From contig JAFAEQ010000005.1 in the NCBI GenBank assembly GCA_023423935.1, forward strand, positions 1 through 64,000: a DNA stretch of 64,000 nucleotides, given 5' to 3'. Within the stretch, counting starts at the first letter, position 1; each line of letters starts with the position of its first letter. Shown piece after piece: positions 1 to 7,423 of the stretch. The position numbers and the translations under genes were made by a program. The notes under the pieces are model-generated. The model was not told the origin of the DNA, did no database searches, and saw only the letters and a program-made list of their open reading frames with translations. The DNA comes from Pseudomonadota bacterium. GTDB taxonomy: Bacteria > Pseudomonadota > Gammaproteobacteria > Steroidobacterales > Steroidobacteraceae.

Positions 1-1066
1 CACTTGTTCCCTGCAGAGTCTCGGTCGCTCCCGCCAGCACCAACTCGCGACCGCCGTCGATCCACAGGGCCACTCCGCCGAAGTTGTAAGGCGCATCATT
101 GAGTTTGCGGAATGAGCCGGCGTCGAGGTCATAGATGAAGCGCTGAGCGGTGTGAAGGGGCCAGCTACTTGCAGGCTCCATCGACGCCTCCGAGTCCCGG
201 TATTCGCGCCACCAGTCGGGCCATACGAACATGTCACAGATGAAGATGCCGTAACGTCCGTCAGGAGACATTCCGGACTCGAACTGATCGAGCATGCAAC
301 GGTCGACATCGGGATCTCGCTGGAAAGGTCCCTCGATGGCTCGTCGCGTGCCCTCGCGAAGATCGTGAACGACCACGTCCGTCGCAAAATCCGCCCAGGT
401 CTTCTGGTCGCGTTCGGCATGCCGGAAACTCCGGGCAGTCACCCGGCAACCATGCTGCAGACATTCGGGATCGTCTCGCATGGAAAGCGCCTTGGGCATC
501 TGCCGAACGACGACCAGCCGATCTGCCGAGGCTGTGATGTCATACCAGAGCACCTGCGTGGGCTCGTTGGTGAGCTGCATGAGCTCACCACTTGCGACGG
601 TCAGTCGAAAGACCTGCGTCGGCGTCTCGCCGCTGCTGGCCCCGAAGATGAGCGTGTCGTCGTCGAGCCAACGCACCATGCCGATGGGCTGACCGTTAGT
701 GGACGACTCGAACGTGGCAAGGATACGTGGCTGCGCATTCTGCATCAGATCAGCCACTCGATACAGGAGCAACCGGCCCTCGATGGTTCCGCGCTCGAGG
801 ATACCTCGACGTACTACGACGGCGGCGTACTGGCCATCCGGAGAGTACGTTGCTGTCTGTCGAGTGTAATGATCCGTCCAGCCAAGCGAGCCTGGATCGC
901 CAATGATCGAAAAACGCAGCATATCTTCAACCGCGAGATGCCTTCGATCTGCATTCTTCACCGGGCTCGCCGCCGGGCTTGCTGCTGCGGATTCGGCGAA
1001 TACCGAAGCCGACGTGAAGAAGGAAACGAGCAGCACGCAACCGAGACTCATCGAACGTGGACGCAT
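1..1066 (-). CDS. S9-family secreted peptidase, N-terminal part (runs off left edge)
   Basis: My reverse-strand translation is open from an ATG at 1066 to the window edge, about 355 residues. It starts with a signal peptide (Arg-rich start, hydrophobic VLLVSFF stretch, Ala-x-Ala cut near residue 25). Blade-like repeats follow (YSPDGQYAAVVV, then MSPDGRYGIFI), as in the beta-propeller of prolyl-oligopeptidase-like S9 enzymes. The catalytic alpha/beta-hydrolase half would lie outside the window. A GAGG ribosome site sits 8 nt before the ATG. The gene begins 29 bp after the receptor at 1096-3774, so they are likely cotranscribed. The same receptor-peptidase order recurs at 7424-12989. The propeller assignment is by motif and context; the substrate is unknown. 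Confidence 0.75.
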   Translation of the reverse strand, partial: MRPRSMSLGCVLLVSFFTSASVFAESAAASPAASPVKNADRRHLAVEDMLRFSIIGDPGSLGWTDHYTRQTATYSPDGQYAAVVVRRGILERGTIEGRLLLYRVADLMQNAQPRILATFESSTNGQPIGMVRWLDDDTLIFGASSGETPTQVFRLTVASGELMQLTNEPTQVLWYDITASADRLVVVRQMPKALSMRDDPECLQHGCRVTARSFRHAERDQKTWADFATDVVVHDLREGTRRAIEGPFQRDPDVDRCMLDQFESGMSPDGRYGIFICDMFVWPDWWREYRDSEASMEPASSWPLHTAQRFIYDLDAGSFRKLNDAPYNFGGVALWIDGGRELVLAGATETLQGTS

Positions 1067-1095
1067 CTGGAAACCTCGAAACTGGTGGCGGCAAC

Positions 1096-3774
1096 TTACC
1101 AACGAACCGTCAGCTGCGCGGCGACGAACCGGCCGAGCGGGTTCGCGTTCACGCCGTCGAAATGGAGCCCGTACATGTGGCCGACAAAAGGCGGATCGCG
1201 ATCGAAGACATTTATTGCGTTCACGGACAGCGTCGTCTCGGGGAGCCCGATGCGTGTCCCGGAGCGTGTCATGGGTTTGCCGATCCGGTACTGGAACGTC
1301 AGATCTACGGTCGTCCATGATCCGACTGTCGAGCGCTGCTGCGGCCCCATGTCAGTGCGCCTGTCACGATAGTCATCGGTGTAGTTCAGAAAGGCCACCG
1401 CATTGAACGCTCCACGCGTAAACGAAAAACTGCTGCGCAAGCGAAAGTCCACCGGACGCCAGACGTCGTTCAATTGATCGCTCGCCGGCGCTGCCGGAAC
1501 GAATTGCTCGCGATTCTTCAGCAGGTATTGACCGCCGAGCCCCATGCCAAACTCGCCTAGCGCGTGCTGCAGCCGGTAGCTGAAGGAGAAGTCGAGTCCG
1601 CTCATGCGAACGGCCGCAAGATTCCTCAATCGCTCATCGACTATTACCCCGATGTCCTCGAGCGGTGGAGCAGTGCACGGCCAGATGAATCCCCCATCGG
1701 CAGTGAAGCAGCCGATTCTCGGAAAACCACTCATCAACGCGGCGACATCGGCCAGGGCTGGATCGCCGGTGACGACAGCGGCATACGTAGGATCGAGCAG
1801 CGCGCTGAACACGTCGTACGCAGGTGGGAAGGGTGAGCGAATGCGCTGCCGATAATCGACATCGAAGTACGTGAGCGACAGATTGGCGGAGGCAGTCTCA
1901 AGATCGACGCCGACCGTCCAGTTGGTGGATTCCTCGGGCTGCAGATTCACTCCACTGCCAATGAGCCTCGCGCCGGCCACCGTCGCACCCGAGCCGCTCA
2001 TGAACATGGCCGGGTACACATATGCGGTGTTGTCCGCCAGATTTGTTTGACTGAGCAGAGGCGCTCGGAAGGAAGTACCCCACGTGCCGCGCACATTGAG
2101 ACCGCGCACCGGCGCCCAAGCCAGGCCGATCTTTGGATTGAAGGCATTGCCAAAGTCGCTGTAATCCTCGAAGCGCCCCGCGAGCGTGAAATCCAGCCGT
2201 TCCAGACCATCACGGCGGTTATCTGCACTCACCCAGGGGATGCGCACTTCGGCGTATGCAGCCGCGGCTTCGCGTTCGAGCCGCGCCGGGTATCCGGTGT
2301 TGCCCTCCACGAACTGCTCGCTGCGAAATTGGCTGCCGATCGCCAGGCGCACCTCGCCTCCCGGGGCGCGCCCGAGGGGACCGTCCGCCGCCAGATCCAT
2401 CGACCAGTAGCGCGATTCGTTCCTATTGTTGGCGTAGAGCACACCGTCCAGCTGCCCGCGTGTATCCGCATTCGAATCATTTCTGTCGAACTGTCCAGAG
2501 AGCCGGGCCTGCCAGGATCGGCCCACTTCGACGTTCATTCCGAGAGAACCCCCGAACTGTTTCAGCTCGCTCTTCACGTCGAACGGCAGGCCAAGGTCGT
2601 ACGTATAGCCGCTATTGCGCTGACTGAAGACAGCCTCGGCATTGAGCTCGACGCTTTCGGAAAGCTCCTGCGTCAGTACGGCGAGTGCACCGTGCCGGTT
2701 CAAGCCCGGTATCGCCAGCAAGCTGCCCAGACGGCCGCTGGGCCGAATGAAATCTCGATCTGTACCCTGCAGTTGCGTGCGCCGGTAGTACTCATAACTG
2801 AGCATCGCCTGACCGGAAGCCCAGGCATGTCCGAGCAACTGTCCCGCCTGCAACTCGTCATGATTGCCTTGGGTGACGGTGCCATAACGCACTCGGGTTT
2901 CGGCGCCTTCGAAATCCTCGCGCAGCACGAAGTTCACGACTCCGCCGACCGCATCGGAGCCGTAGATCGCCGAGGCGCCATCGGTGAGAACGTCCACGCG
3001 CTCCACGGCGCTCAAGGGGATCAGGGACACGTCCACGAAGTTCCCCGCGCCGGCCGGTGACAACCGGCGGCCGTTGAGCAGCACCAAGGTAGATTCACTG
3101 CCCAGTCCGCGAAGATTGACGCCGGAGCCGCCGTAGAACGTCCCTGACGGCGCGCCGTTCAGAGTGCCGGATGTCGTGTCGGAGATGTTGCTGAAATTCT
3201 GCGGCAAACTCCGCATCAGCTCCTGAGTGGTGGCGTAGCCGCTCGCTTCGATGTCCTGACGGTTCAGTCCGATGACTGGAGAGAACACATTCTGTACGCC
3301 ACGAATGTGACTTCCAGTGACCACGACCTCCTCGAGTCGAACGACTTGCCGAGCTTCGTTGCTGTCGCTCGGCTGGCTGATTGGATTCGACGGGTTCTCC
3401 TCCGTTGAGCTCGCAGCTTCTTGCATAAGCGCGATCGTCTGCATCTTCATCGCCGGCTGCATTGCGGGTTGGAGCAGGATCGCGCCCTGCGGCGTGGCGA
3501 TGAACGTGAGCCCGCTGTCCTCGAGGAGTTTCTTGAGCGCGTTCATCGGATCGAGCTTCCCGCGCACACCGGGTGAGCTCTTGTCCGAAACGAGATCGGG
3601 TGCAAACAGAATCTCTGTGCCGCTCTGACGCGCGAACTCGGTGAGCGCAGAGCTCAGGTTCTGCGGGGTGATCTCGAATGTCCGGGGCGCCGCTGCCTGC
3701 GCGTTCGCGAGCATGGAGCTCATGAGCAATGCGGCGCATGACGCGGCGAGCGTTCTGGAGCGGATCTTCAGCAT
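1096..3774 (-). CDS. TonB-dependent receptor with STN signalling domain (FecA-type)
   Basis: An 892-residue outer-membrane transporter. Residues 1-27 form a signal peptide. Residues about 47-102 are an STN (secretin/TonB short N-terminal) domain, which in FecA-type receptors contacts a FecR anti-sigma in the periplasm. The TonB-box region and plug begin near VVTGS (151-155) and contain LRGLGSESTLVLLNGRR and the typical SAIYGSDAVGGVVNFVL plug end. The rest is a beta-barrel ending in an aromatic residue (VRW), as expected for BAM recognition. Start ATG at 3774 has AGGGGA 5 nt upstream. It lies downstream of sigma and FecR genes (4019-5589) and upstream of an S9 peptidase, so the ligand is probably a peptide or peptide-containing compound (inference). 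Confidence 0.9.
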   Translation of the reverse strand: MLKIRSRTLAASCAALLMSSMLANAQAAAPRTFEITPQNLSSALTEFARQSGTEILFAPDLVSDKSSPGVRGKLDPMNALKKLLEDSGLTFIATPQGAILLQPAMQPAMKMQTIALMQEAASSTEENPSNPISQPSDSNEARQVVRLEEVVVTGSHIRGVQNVFSPVIGLNRQDIEASGYATTQELMRSLPQNFSNISDTTSGTLNGAPSGTFYGGSGVNLRGLGSESTLVLLNGRRLSPAGAGNFVDVSLIPLSAVERVDVLTDGASAIYGSDAVGGVVNFVLREDFEGAETRVRYGTVTQGNHDELQAGQLLGHAWASGQAMLSYEYYRRTQLQGTDRDFIRPSGRLGSLLAIPGLNRHGALAVLTQELSESVELNAEAVFSQRNSGYTYDLGLPFDVKSELKQFGGSLGMNVEVGRSWQARLSGQFDRNDSNADTRGQLDGVLYANNRNESRYWSMDLAADGPLGRAPGGEVRLAIGSQFRSEQFVEGNTGYPARLEREAAAAYAEVRIPWVSADNRRDGLERLDFTLAGRFEDYSDFGNAFNPKIGLAWAPVRGLNVRGTWGTSFRAPLLSQTNLADNTAYVYPAMFMSGSGATVAGARLIGSGVNLQPEESTNWTVGVDLETASANLSLTYFDVDYRQRIRSPFPPAYDVFSALLDPTYAAVVTGDPALADVAALMSGFPRIGCFTADGGFIWPCTAPPLEDIGVIVDERLRNLAAVRMSGLDFSFSYRLQHALGEFGMGLGGQYLLKNREQFVPAAPASDQLNDVWRPVDFRLRSSFSFTRGAFNAVAFLNYTDDYRDRRTDMGPQQRSTVGSWTTVDLTFQYRIGKPMTRSGTRIGLPETTLSVNAINVFDRDPPFVGHMYGLHFDGVNANPLGRFVAAQLTVRW

Positions 3775-4018
3775 ACGGTTCCCCTGTTGTTATTGCGCTC
3801 GATCGAGCGGTCTCTGCGGGGTAAGACGCGCGACGCGTAGAAAGCCGAACTCGAGTTCGACGAAGATGATCTTCGGAGTACTGCGCTCCGACTCGCGCGC
3901 GAGGTATTTACTCACTGCGACGTACGCCGCGACCCTCGGAGCAGCATCAAGAAGGAATGCTAGCGGAAGGCTGGCGATTCTTTCGCAAAGGCGCGATGTA
4001 ATACTGGACTGTGGACCG

Positions 4019-5071
4019 TCAGCGCCTCGAGGCGAGCCGTACCGTGCGGTCGGTCTCTTCCGTCACTTCGACGGGGAAGTATGTGGTAACAGCCTCCACG
4101 AATACGTTCGTGCGCCCCGTCACGAACGCACCGCTGAGTTTCAGGTCCGCGAGAGATTCGTCGGCGAGTTCGATCTTGCGATCCGAGTAGCGGTTGAGTT
4201 CGGCGATCGCTTCGCCCAGGCGTGTGTTGTCGAAGATCACCTGCCCAGTGCGCCAGCTCGTCACCTGATCTGCATCCGTCTTGTGGATGCGCTGCAGACC
4301 CGCCTGGAGCGATAGCTGCTCACCCGCCGTGAGCAGAAGCGCATCGCGCGAGGATTTTTCCTCGACAATCGGCTCGCTCCCTGCCTCTGCGCTCCGCTCC
4401 ACTTTCACGACGCCTTCAACCATCGTGAGCTGCACGCCCGCATCTCGAACCCAGACATCGAACGCAGTACCCACGGCCACGAAACGCTGACCCGAAGCCT
4501 CGACTACGAAGGGTCGCTGCGCATCCTTGGCGACTTCGAAAAGCGCTTGACCGCGTATCAACTGGATCTTCCGCTCGCCTGCGCTGAAGGCCGCTGTGAG
4601 CTGCGTGTCGGTATTGAGCGTGATGCGCGAACCATCTTCCAGGGTGAAGGCGAGACGCTCGCCCGTTGCCGTCCGATAGGTGCGAGGAACGGAGTCCAAG
4701 CTTGCAGAGTGCGGTTGCGTCTGACGATTGTCCCAGTCCCCGGTCAGCGAGATCGACAACGCCACGACCGCGACACACGCGGCTGCAACCGCCAGCCACC
4801 TACGCGCTCGTGAGTGTTGGCGTGTGAGCCGGAAAGCCGCTTCATGTCGCAGACTCAGAATCGCCGGATCGTCAGCAAGACCCTGTGCGCGATTCCATGC
4901 GTCGACTACGCGTGCATATGCCTCCTGGTGCTGAGGTGAGGCGTCTCGCCAACGCACGAACGCCGCTCGAGTCTCTTCACTCCCCCGCTCGCCGGTCAAC
5001 CGCTCATGCCAGCGTGCCGCCGCCTCATGCACCGGCTCGACTCCGTGAGACTTCACTTCATGTGCGCTCAT
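4019..5071 (-). CDS. FecR-family anti-sigma factor
   Basis: A 350-residue inner-membrane signal relay. The N-terminal cytoplasmic part (about 10-55, with AARWHERL and FVRWRDASPQHQEAYARV) is the DUF4880-type sigma-binding domain. A single membrane span lies near residues 80-102 (WLAVAAACVAVVALSISL). The periplasmic FecR domain follows (EDGSRITLNTDT, IQLIRGQALFEVAKD, FVAVGTAFDV), and the tail (IFDNTRLGEAIAELNRYS onward) matches the DUF4974-type domain that meets the receptor STN domain. I chose ATG 5071 because it overlaps the sigma stop codon by 4 nt, which implies translational coupling; upstream in-frame codons would lie deep inside the sigma gene. It probably controls the sigma factor in response to the receptor at 1096-3774. 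Confidence 0.9.
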   Translation of the reverse strand: MSAHEVKSHGVEPVHEAAARWHERLTGERGSEETRAAFVRWRDASPQHQEAYARVVDAWNRAQGLADDPAILSLRHEAAFRLTRQHSRARRWLAVAAACVAVVALSISLTGDWDNRQTQPHSASLDSVPRTYRTATGERLAFTLEDGSRITLNTDTQLTAAFSAGERKIQLIRGQALFEVAKDAQRPFVVEASGQRFVAVGTAFDVWVRDAGVQLTMVEGVVKVERSAEAGSEPIVEEKSSRDALLLTAGEQLSLQAGLQRIHKTDADQVTSWRTGQVIFDNTRLGEAIAELNRYSDRKIELADESLADLKLSGAFVTGRTNVFVEAVTTYFPVEVTEETDRTVRLASRR

Positions 5072-5589
5072 GACCGCTCCAGTGCTTTGCTCACGTGAGC
5101 CAGCGCTCGCGCGGCGTGTTTCTCCACTGCGCGTACCGATACCCCCATGAGCTGGGCGATCTCGGCATGCTTCAACCCTTCGAAGCATCTCATTACAAAG
5201 ACATCTCGCGTCCGCTCCGGGAGGGCGCGCAAGGCAGCGACCATACTCCTGACGTCTTCTCGGCCGATCAGCACGCGCTCAGGACAGAACTCCGAACGCT
5301 GCTCGTCATCCACGGACTCCTCTGGAGAGTCGAACCGCCCGCGCACGAGATCGCGACGCAGATGATCCTTCAGTGTGTTGGACGCAGTCTGAAAGATATA
5401 GGCATCCGGGTTCGCGATATCACCGATGTCGGGGTGCTTCGCGAGCCGCAGGAACACCTGCTGGACGAGGTCCTCCACTTCCGCCGGATTGCGCGTGCGC
5501 TTGCGAAAGAAGCTCAGCAGCGGCGCATAGTAGCGCCGGGCGACATCGTCGAGGCGATTACGCAGCGCAGTTTTCGGAACAGCCGACAT
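5068..5589 (-). CDS. ECF sigma factor, FecI-like
   Basis: A 173-residue RNA polymerase sigma-70 factor of the ECF type. Region 2 is visible as RRYYAPLLSFFRKRT then EVEDLVQQVFLRL and PDAYIFQTASN. Region 4 is ALRALPERTRDVFVMRCFEGLKHAEIAQ with the helix-turn-helix continuing VSVRAVEKHAARAL. The stop overlaps the FecR start by 4 nt. In FecI/FecR/FecA systems ligand binding by the receptor frees the sigma factor, which then transcribes the receptor operon. The 244-bp gap between FecR and the receptor gene (3775-4018) is where its target promoter would be expected, but I did not identify one by sequence. Confidence 0.9.
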   Translation of the reverse strand: MSAVPKTALRNRLDDVARRYYAPLLSFFRKRTRNPAEVEDLVQQVFLRLAKHPDIGDIANPDAYIFQTASNTLKDHLRRDLVRGRFDSPEESVDDEQRSEFCPERVLIGREDVRSMVAALRALPERTRDVFVMRCFEGLKHAEIAQLMGVSVRAVEKHAARALAHVSKALERS

Positions 5590-5882
5590 CTCTACAACTG
5601 TCTGATGATCAGATCAGTCGGACGATGACGGACTCGCGCACGAATCGCAAGGCTTGGTGTTCGCTCGCTTGCGACTGAACGAATCCGAACGAAAAGATTC
5701 GTCGCGTAGTTCGGGTTCGCGAGAGATGCGCGTCTTACTCAGGTTGGCTCGCGAAAGAGTCGGGCTTCTATTGGATGTTTGCAGCACGACTCGCGCGCGG
5801 GATTGGATCACGGCGCCGTCACCCGGCACGGCAAAACTCTAAGAGTTCAACCCGTATTGCGTCGGTCAAGAGAACGCCAAAG
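5590..5882. other. Intergenic stretch without a recognised gene
   Basis: It lies upstream of the minus-strand sigma gene and downstream of the minus-strand aldo/keto reductase. Open frames here are short and show no family signature. The promoter of the sigma-FecR pair should be inside, but I see no unambiguous box. Confidence 0.5.
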
Positions 5883-5910
5883 GTGTCGCCCGCTTCAGCT
5901 CGGGCGACAC
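5883..5910 (-). terminator. Stem-loop after aldo/keto reductase
   Basis: A perfect 10-bp stem (GTGTCGCCCG / CGGGCGACAC) with an 8-nt loop, 17 nt after the reductase stop codon. On the minus strand it is followed by a weakly T-rich run (CTTTGGCGTTCTCTT). The placement fits an intrinsic terminator for the reductase transcript. Confidence 0.6.
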
Positions 5911-5927
5911 TCGCGGTCACTACTTTG

Positions 5928-6818
5928 TCAGTGCCTCGATTCTCGCGACGCTTCCTGCCGCTTTCGACCGAACACAGGAAACCTCGAAGCCGCGCCATAG
6001 TCTTCGATCGGCTGCATGTCCTTCAGCGCCGTCATGTCGGCCGCGGAGATTTCAAAGTCGACGGCCGCATTGCTGCGGATGTGGTCAGGATTGACGGACT
6101 TCGGCAGTGGCAGCATCCCGAGCTGCAGGCAATAACGAATACACAACTGCGCGGTCGAAACTCCATACTTCTCGGCCATCGCGCCGAGCTCGGCACTCTT
6201 CAGAATCGCACCGTGAGCCACCGGGGAATACGCCTCGGCCAGCATTCCTTTGCTCTGGATGTAGTCGATCAGATCGAAAGGCGTATTGCCCACGTGCGCG
6301 AGAATCTGGTTCACCATGGGCGCGACAGAACTGTTGTCGATGATGTTGTCCAGGTCCACGCGCTCGAAGTTGGAAACACCAATCGCACGAAGTTTGCCTG
6401 CGCGATACGCTTCTTCGAGCGCTCGCCAGGCCTCGAGATTCCCCTCGAAGAAGTGCTCGCCCTGACGAAACTGGGACCAGGGCTGCGGACTATGGATGAT
6501 CATCAGATCGATGTAATCCATACCCAGTGCCTGCAATGAACCGTCGATGAGCTCCCTGGCCTCCTCATACCGCTTGCACTCAGCAGCGAGCTTTGTAGTT
6601 ACGAACAGATCTTTTCTCGGCACTCCGCTGTCGCGAAGACCTTCGCCCACGCCGGTCCCGTTTGCGTAGGCTTGCGCGGTATCGAAGTGGCGATACCCGA
6701 CATCCACCGCCTTCCGCACGATCTGTGCAACCTGATCGTTCGAAATCATCCAGGTTCCGAAACCCAGCTTCGGAATTTTGATGCCATTCGCGAGGGAAAA
6801 GGTTTCTTGCAGAATCAT
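5928..6818 (-). CDS. Aldo/keto reductase (2,5-diketo-gluconate reductase-like)
   Basis: A 296-residue NADPH-dependent oxidoreductase. The family tetrad is intact: Asp46 and Tyr51 (HFDTAQAY), Lys76 (FVTTKLAAE) and His109 (IDLMIIHSPQP). The motif AIGVSNFE and the late PLPKSVNPDHIRSNAAVDFEI segment match the AKR cofactor-binding loop. Start ATG 6818 is chosen for its AGGTGA site 6 nt upstream; earlier in-frame codons add a basic stretch without homology. It is a single gene between the two receptor modules, with a terminator after it and no evidence of cotranscription. The physiological substrate (keto-sugar, aldehyde or other) cannot be told from sequence. Confidence 0.88.
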   Translation of the reverse strand: MILQETFSLANGIKIPKLGFGTWMISNDQVAQIVRKAVDVGYRHFDTAQAYANGTGVGEGLRDSGVPRKDLFVTTKLAAECKRYEEARELIDGSLQALGMDYIDLMIIHSPQPWSQFRQGEHFFEGNLEAWRALEEAYRAGKLRAIGVSNFERVDLDNIIDNSSVAPMVNQILAHVGNTPFDLIDYIQSKGMLAEAYSPVAHGAILKSAELGAMAEKYGVSTAQLCIRYCLQLGMLPLPKSVNPDHIRSNAAVDFEISAADMTALKDMQPIEDYGAASRFPVFGRKRQEASRESRH

Positions 6819-7423
6819 GGTTCTCACCTGGAGTTGGTGCGAACGCCGTTCGCGATGGCCGATTACATGCACTCTCGCGATGAAAACTGCGACGTGCGCT
6901 AAGGGGATCCATCGCACCGTGCCAGTGAAGTCACTGCTCCGGCTGACGCGGGACCGCTGTGGTCAACTCGCTTCAAGATCGACAACGTCTCTTCACATGC
7001 CCGAGACGACACGTTCGATGGCTGAGTCTAGGCAAGGATTCGGCGCGAGATTAGTTCCTTGAAGCGAGGCGATATTCGGATCGTGTCAATTCGCACCGGA
7101 CGGCGAGGACGCCGTGCAAAGGTTTAACCTACGGCGCTGGACTTGGTGGATCTTCGAGGCCACACCGATTCGCGATTTGGCCGCTGACCGAGTTCGGTGA
7201 GACAGACGGGACGTGATCTCACGCCACGTTTGATCCGACGATGCACCGTCGAATGCTGACTCGGCGGCTGAATGCCTGGCAGCCCGGGCTCCACCGCTCG
7301 AGTTGGATGACTGTCCAATTCTCTGTCCAACTTTCTCATGTCTGTCCGACTTGCTCGCGCCACGCCGTGGCGAGGCCACCCCCGCCACGGCGAGCACGTC
7401 AATCACGCTTCACGCAGTGATGC
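6819..7423. other. 605-bp intergenic region, no supported gene
   Basis: This separates the aldo/keto reductase from the peptidase end. Open frames on both strands have the composition of noise. An 8-bp stem (CCGTGGCG / CGCCACGG, 7365-7390) lies 33 bp past the peptidase stop codon and could act in termination, but it lacks a T tract. I looked for a lasso-peptide precursor here and found none. Confidence 0.5.

Noticed and set aside
152..1372. Long plus-strand open frame at the left edge
   Set aside because: It is the complement of the S9 peptidase and receptor genes; its translation is Arg/His-rich without family motifs, whereas the minus strand gives a signal peptide and propeller repeats.
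2047..3060. 337-codon plus-strand frame inside the receptor gene
   Set aside because: Antisense to a clear TonB receptor; no ribosome site and no recognisable motif.
6819..7423. Lasso-peptide or other RiPP precursor near the peptidase
   Set aside because: I looked on both strands for a short ORF with a leader and plausible core; none had a ribosome site or a typical leader end.
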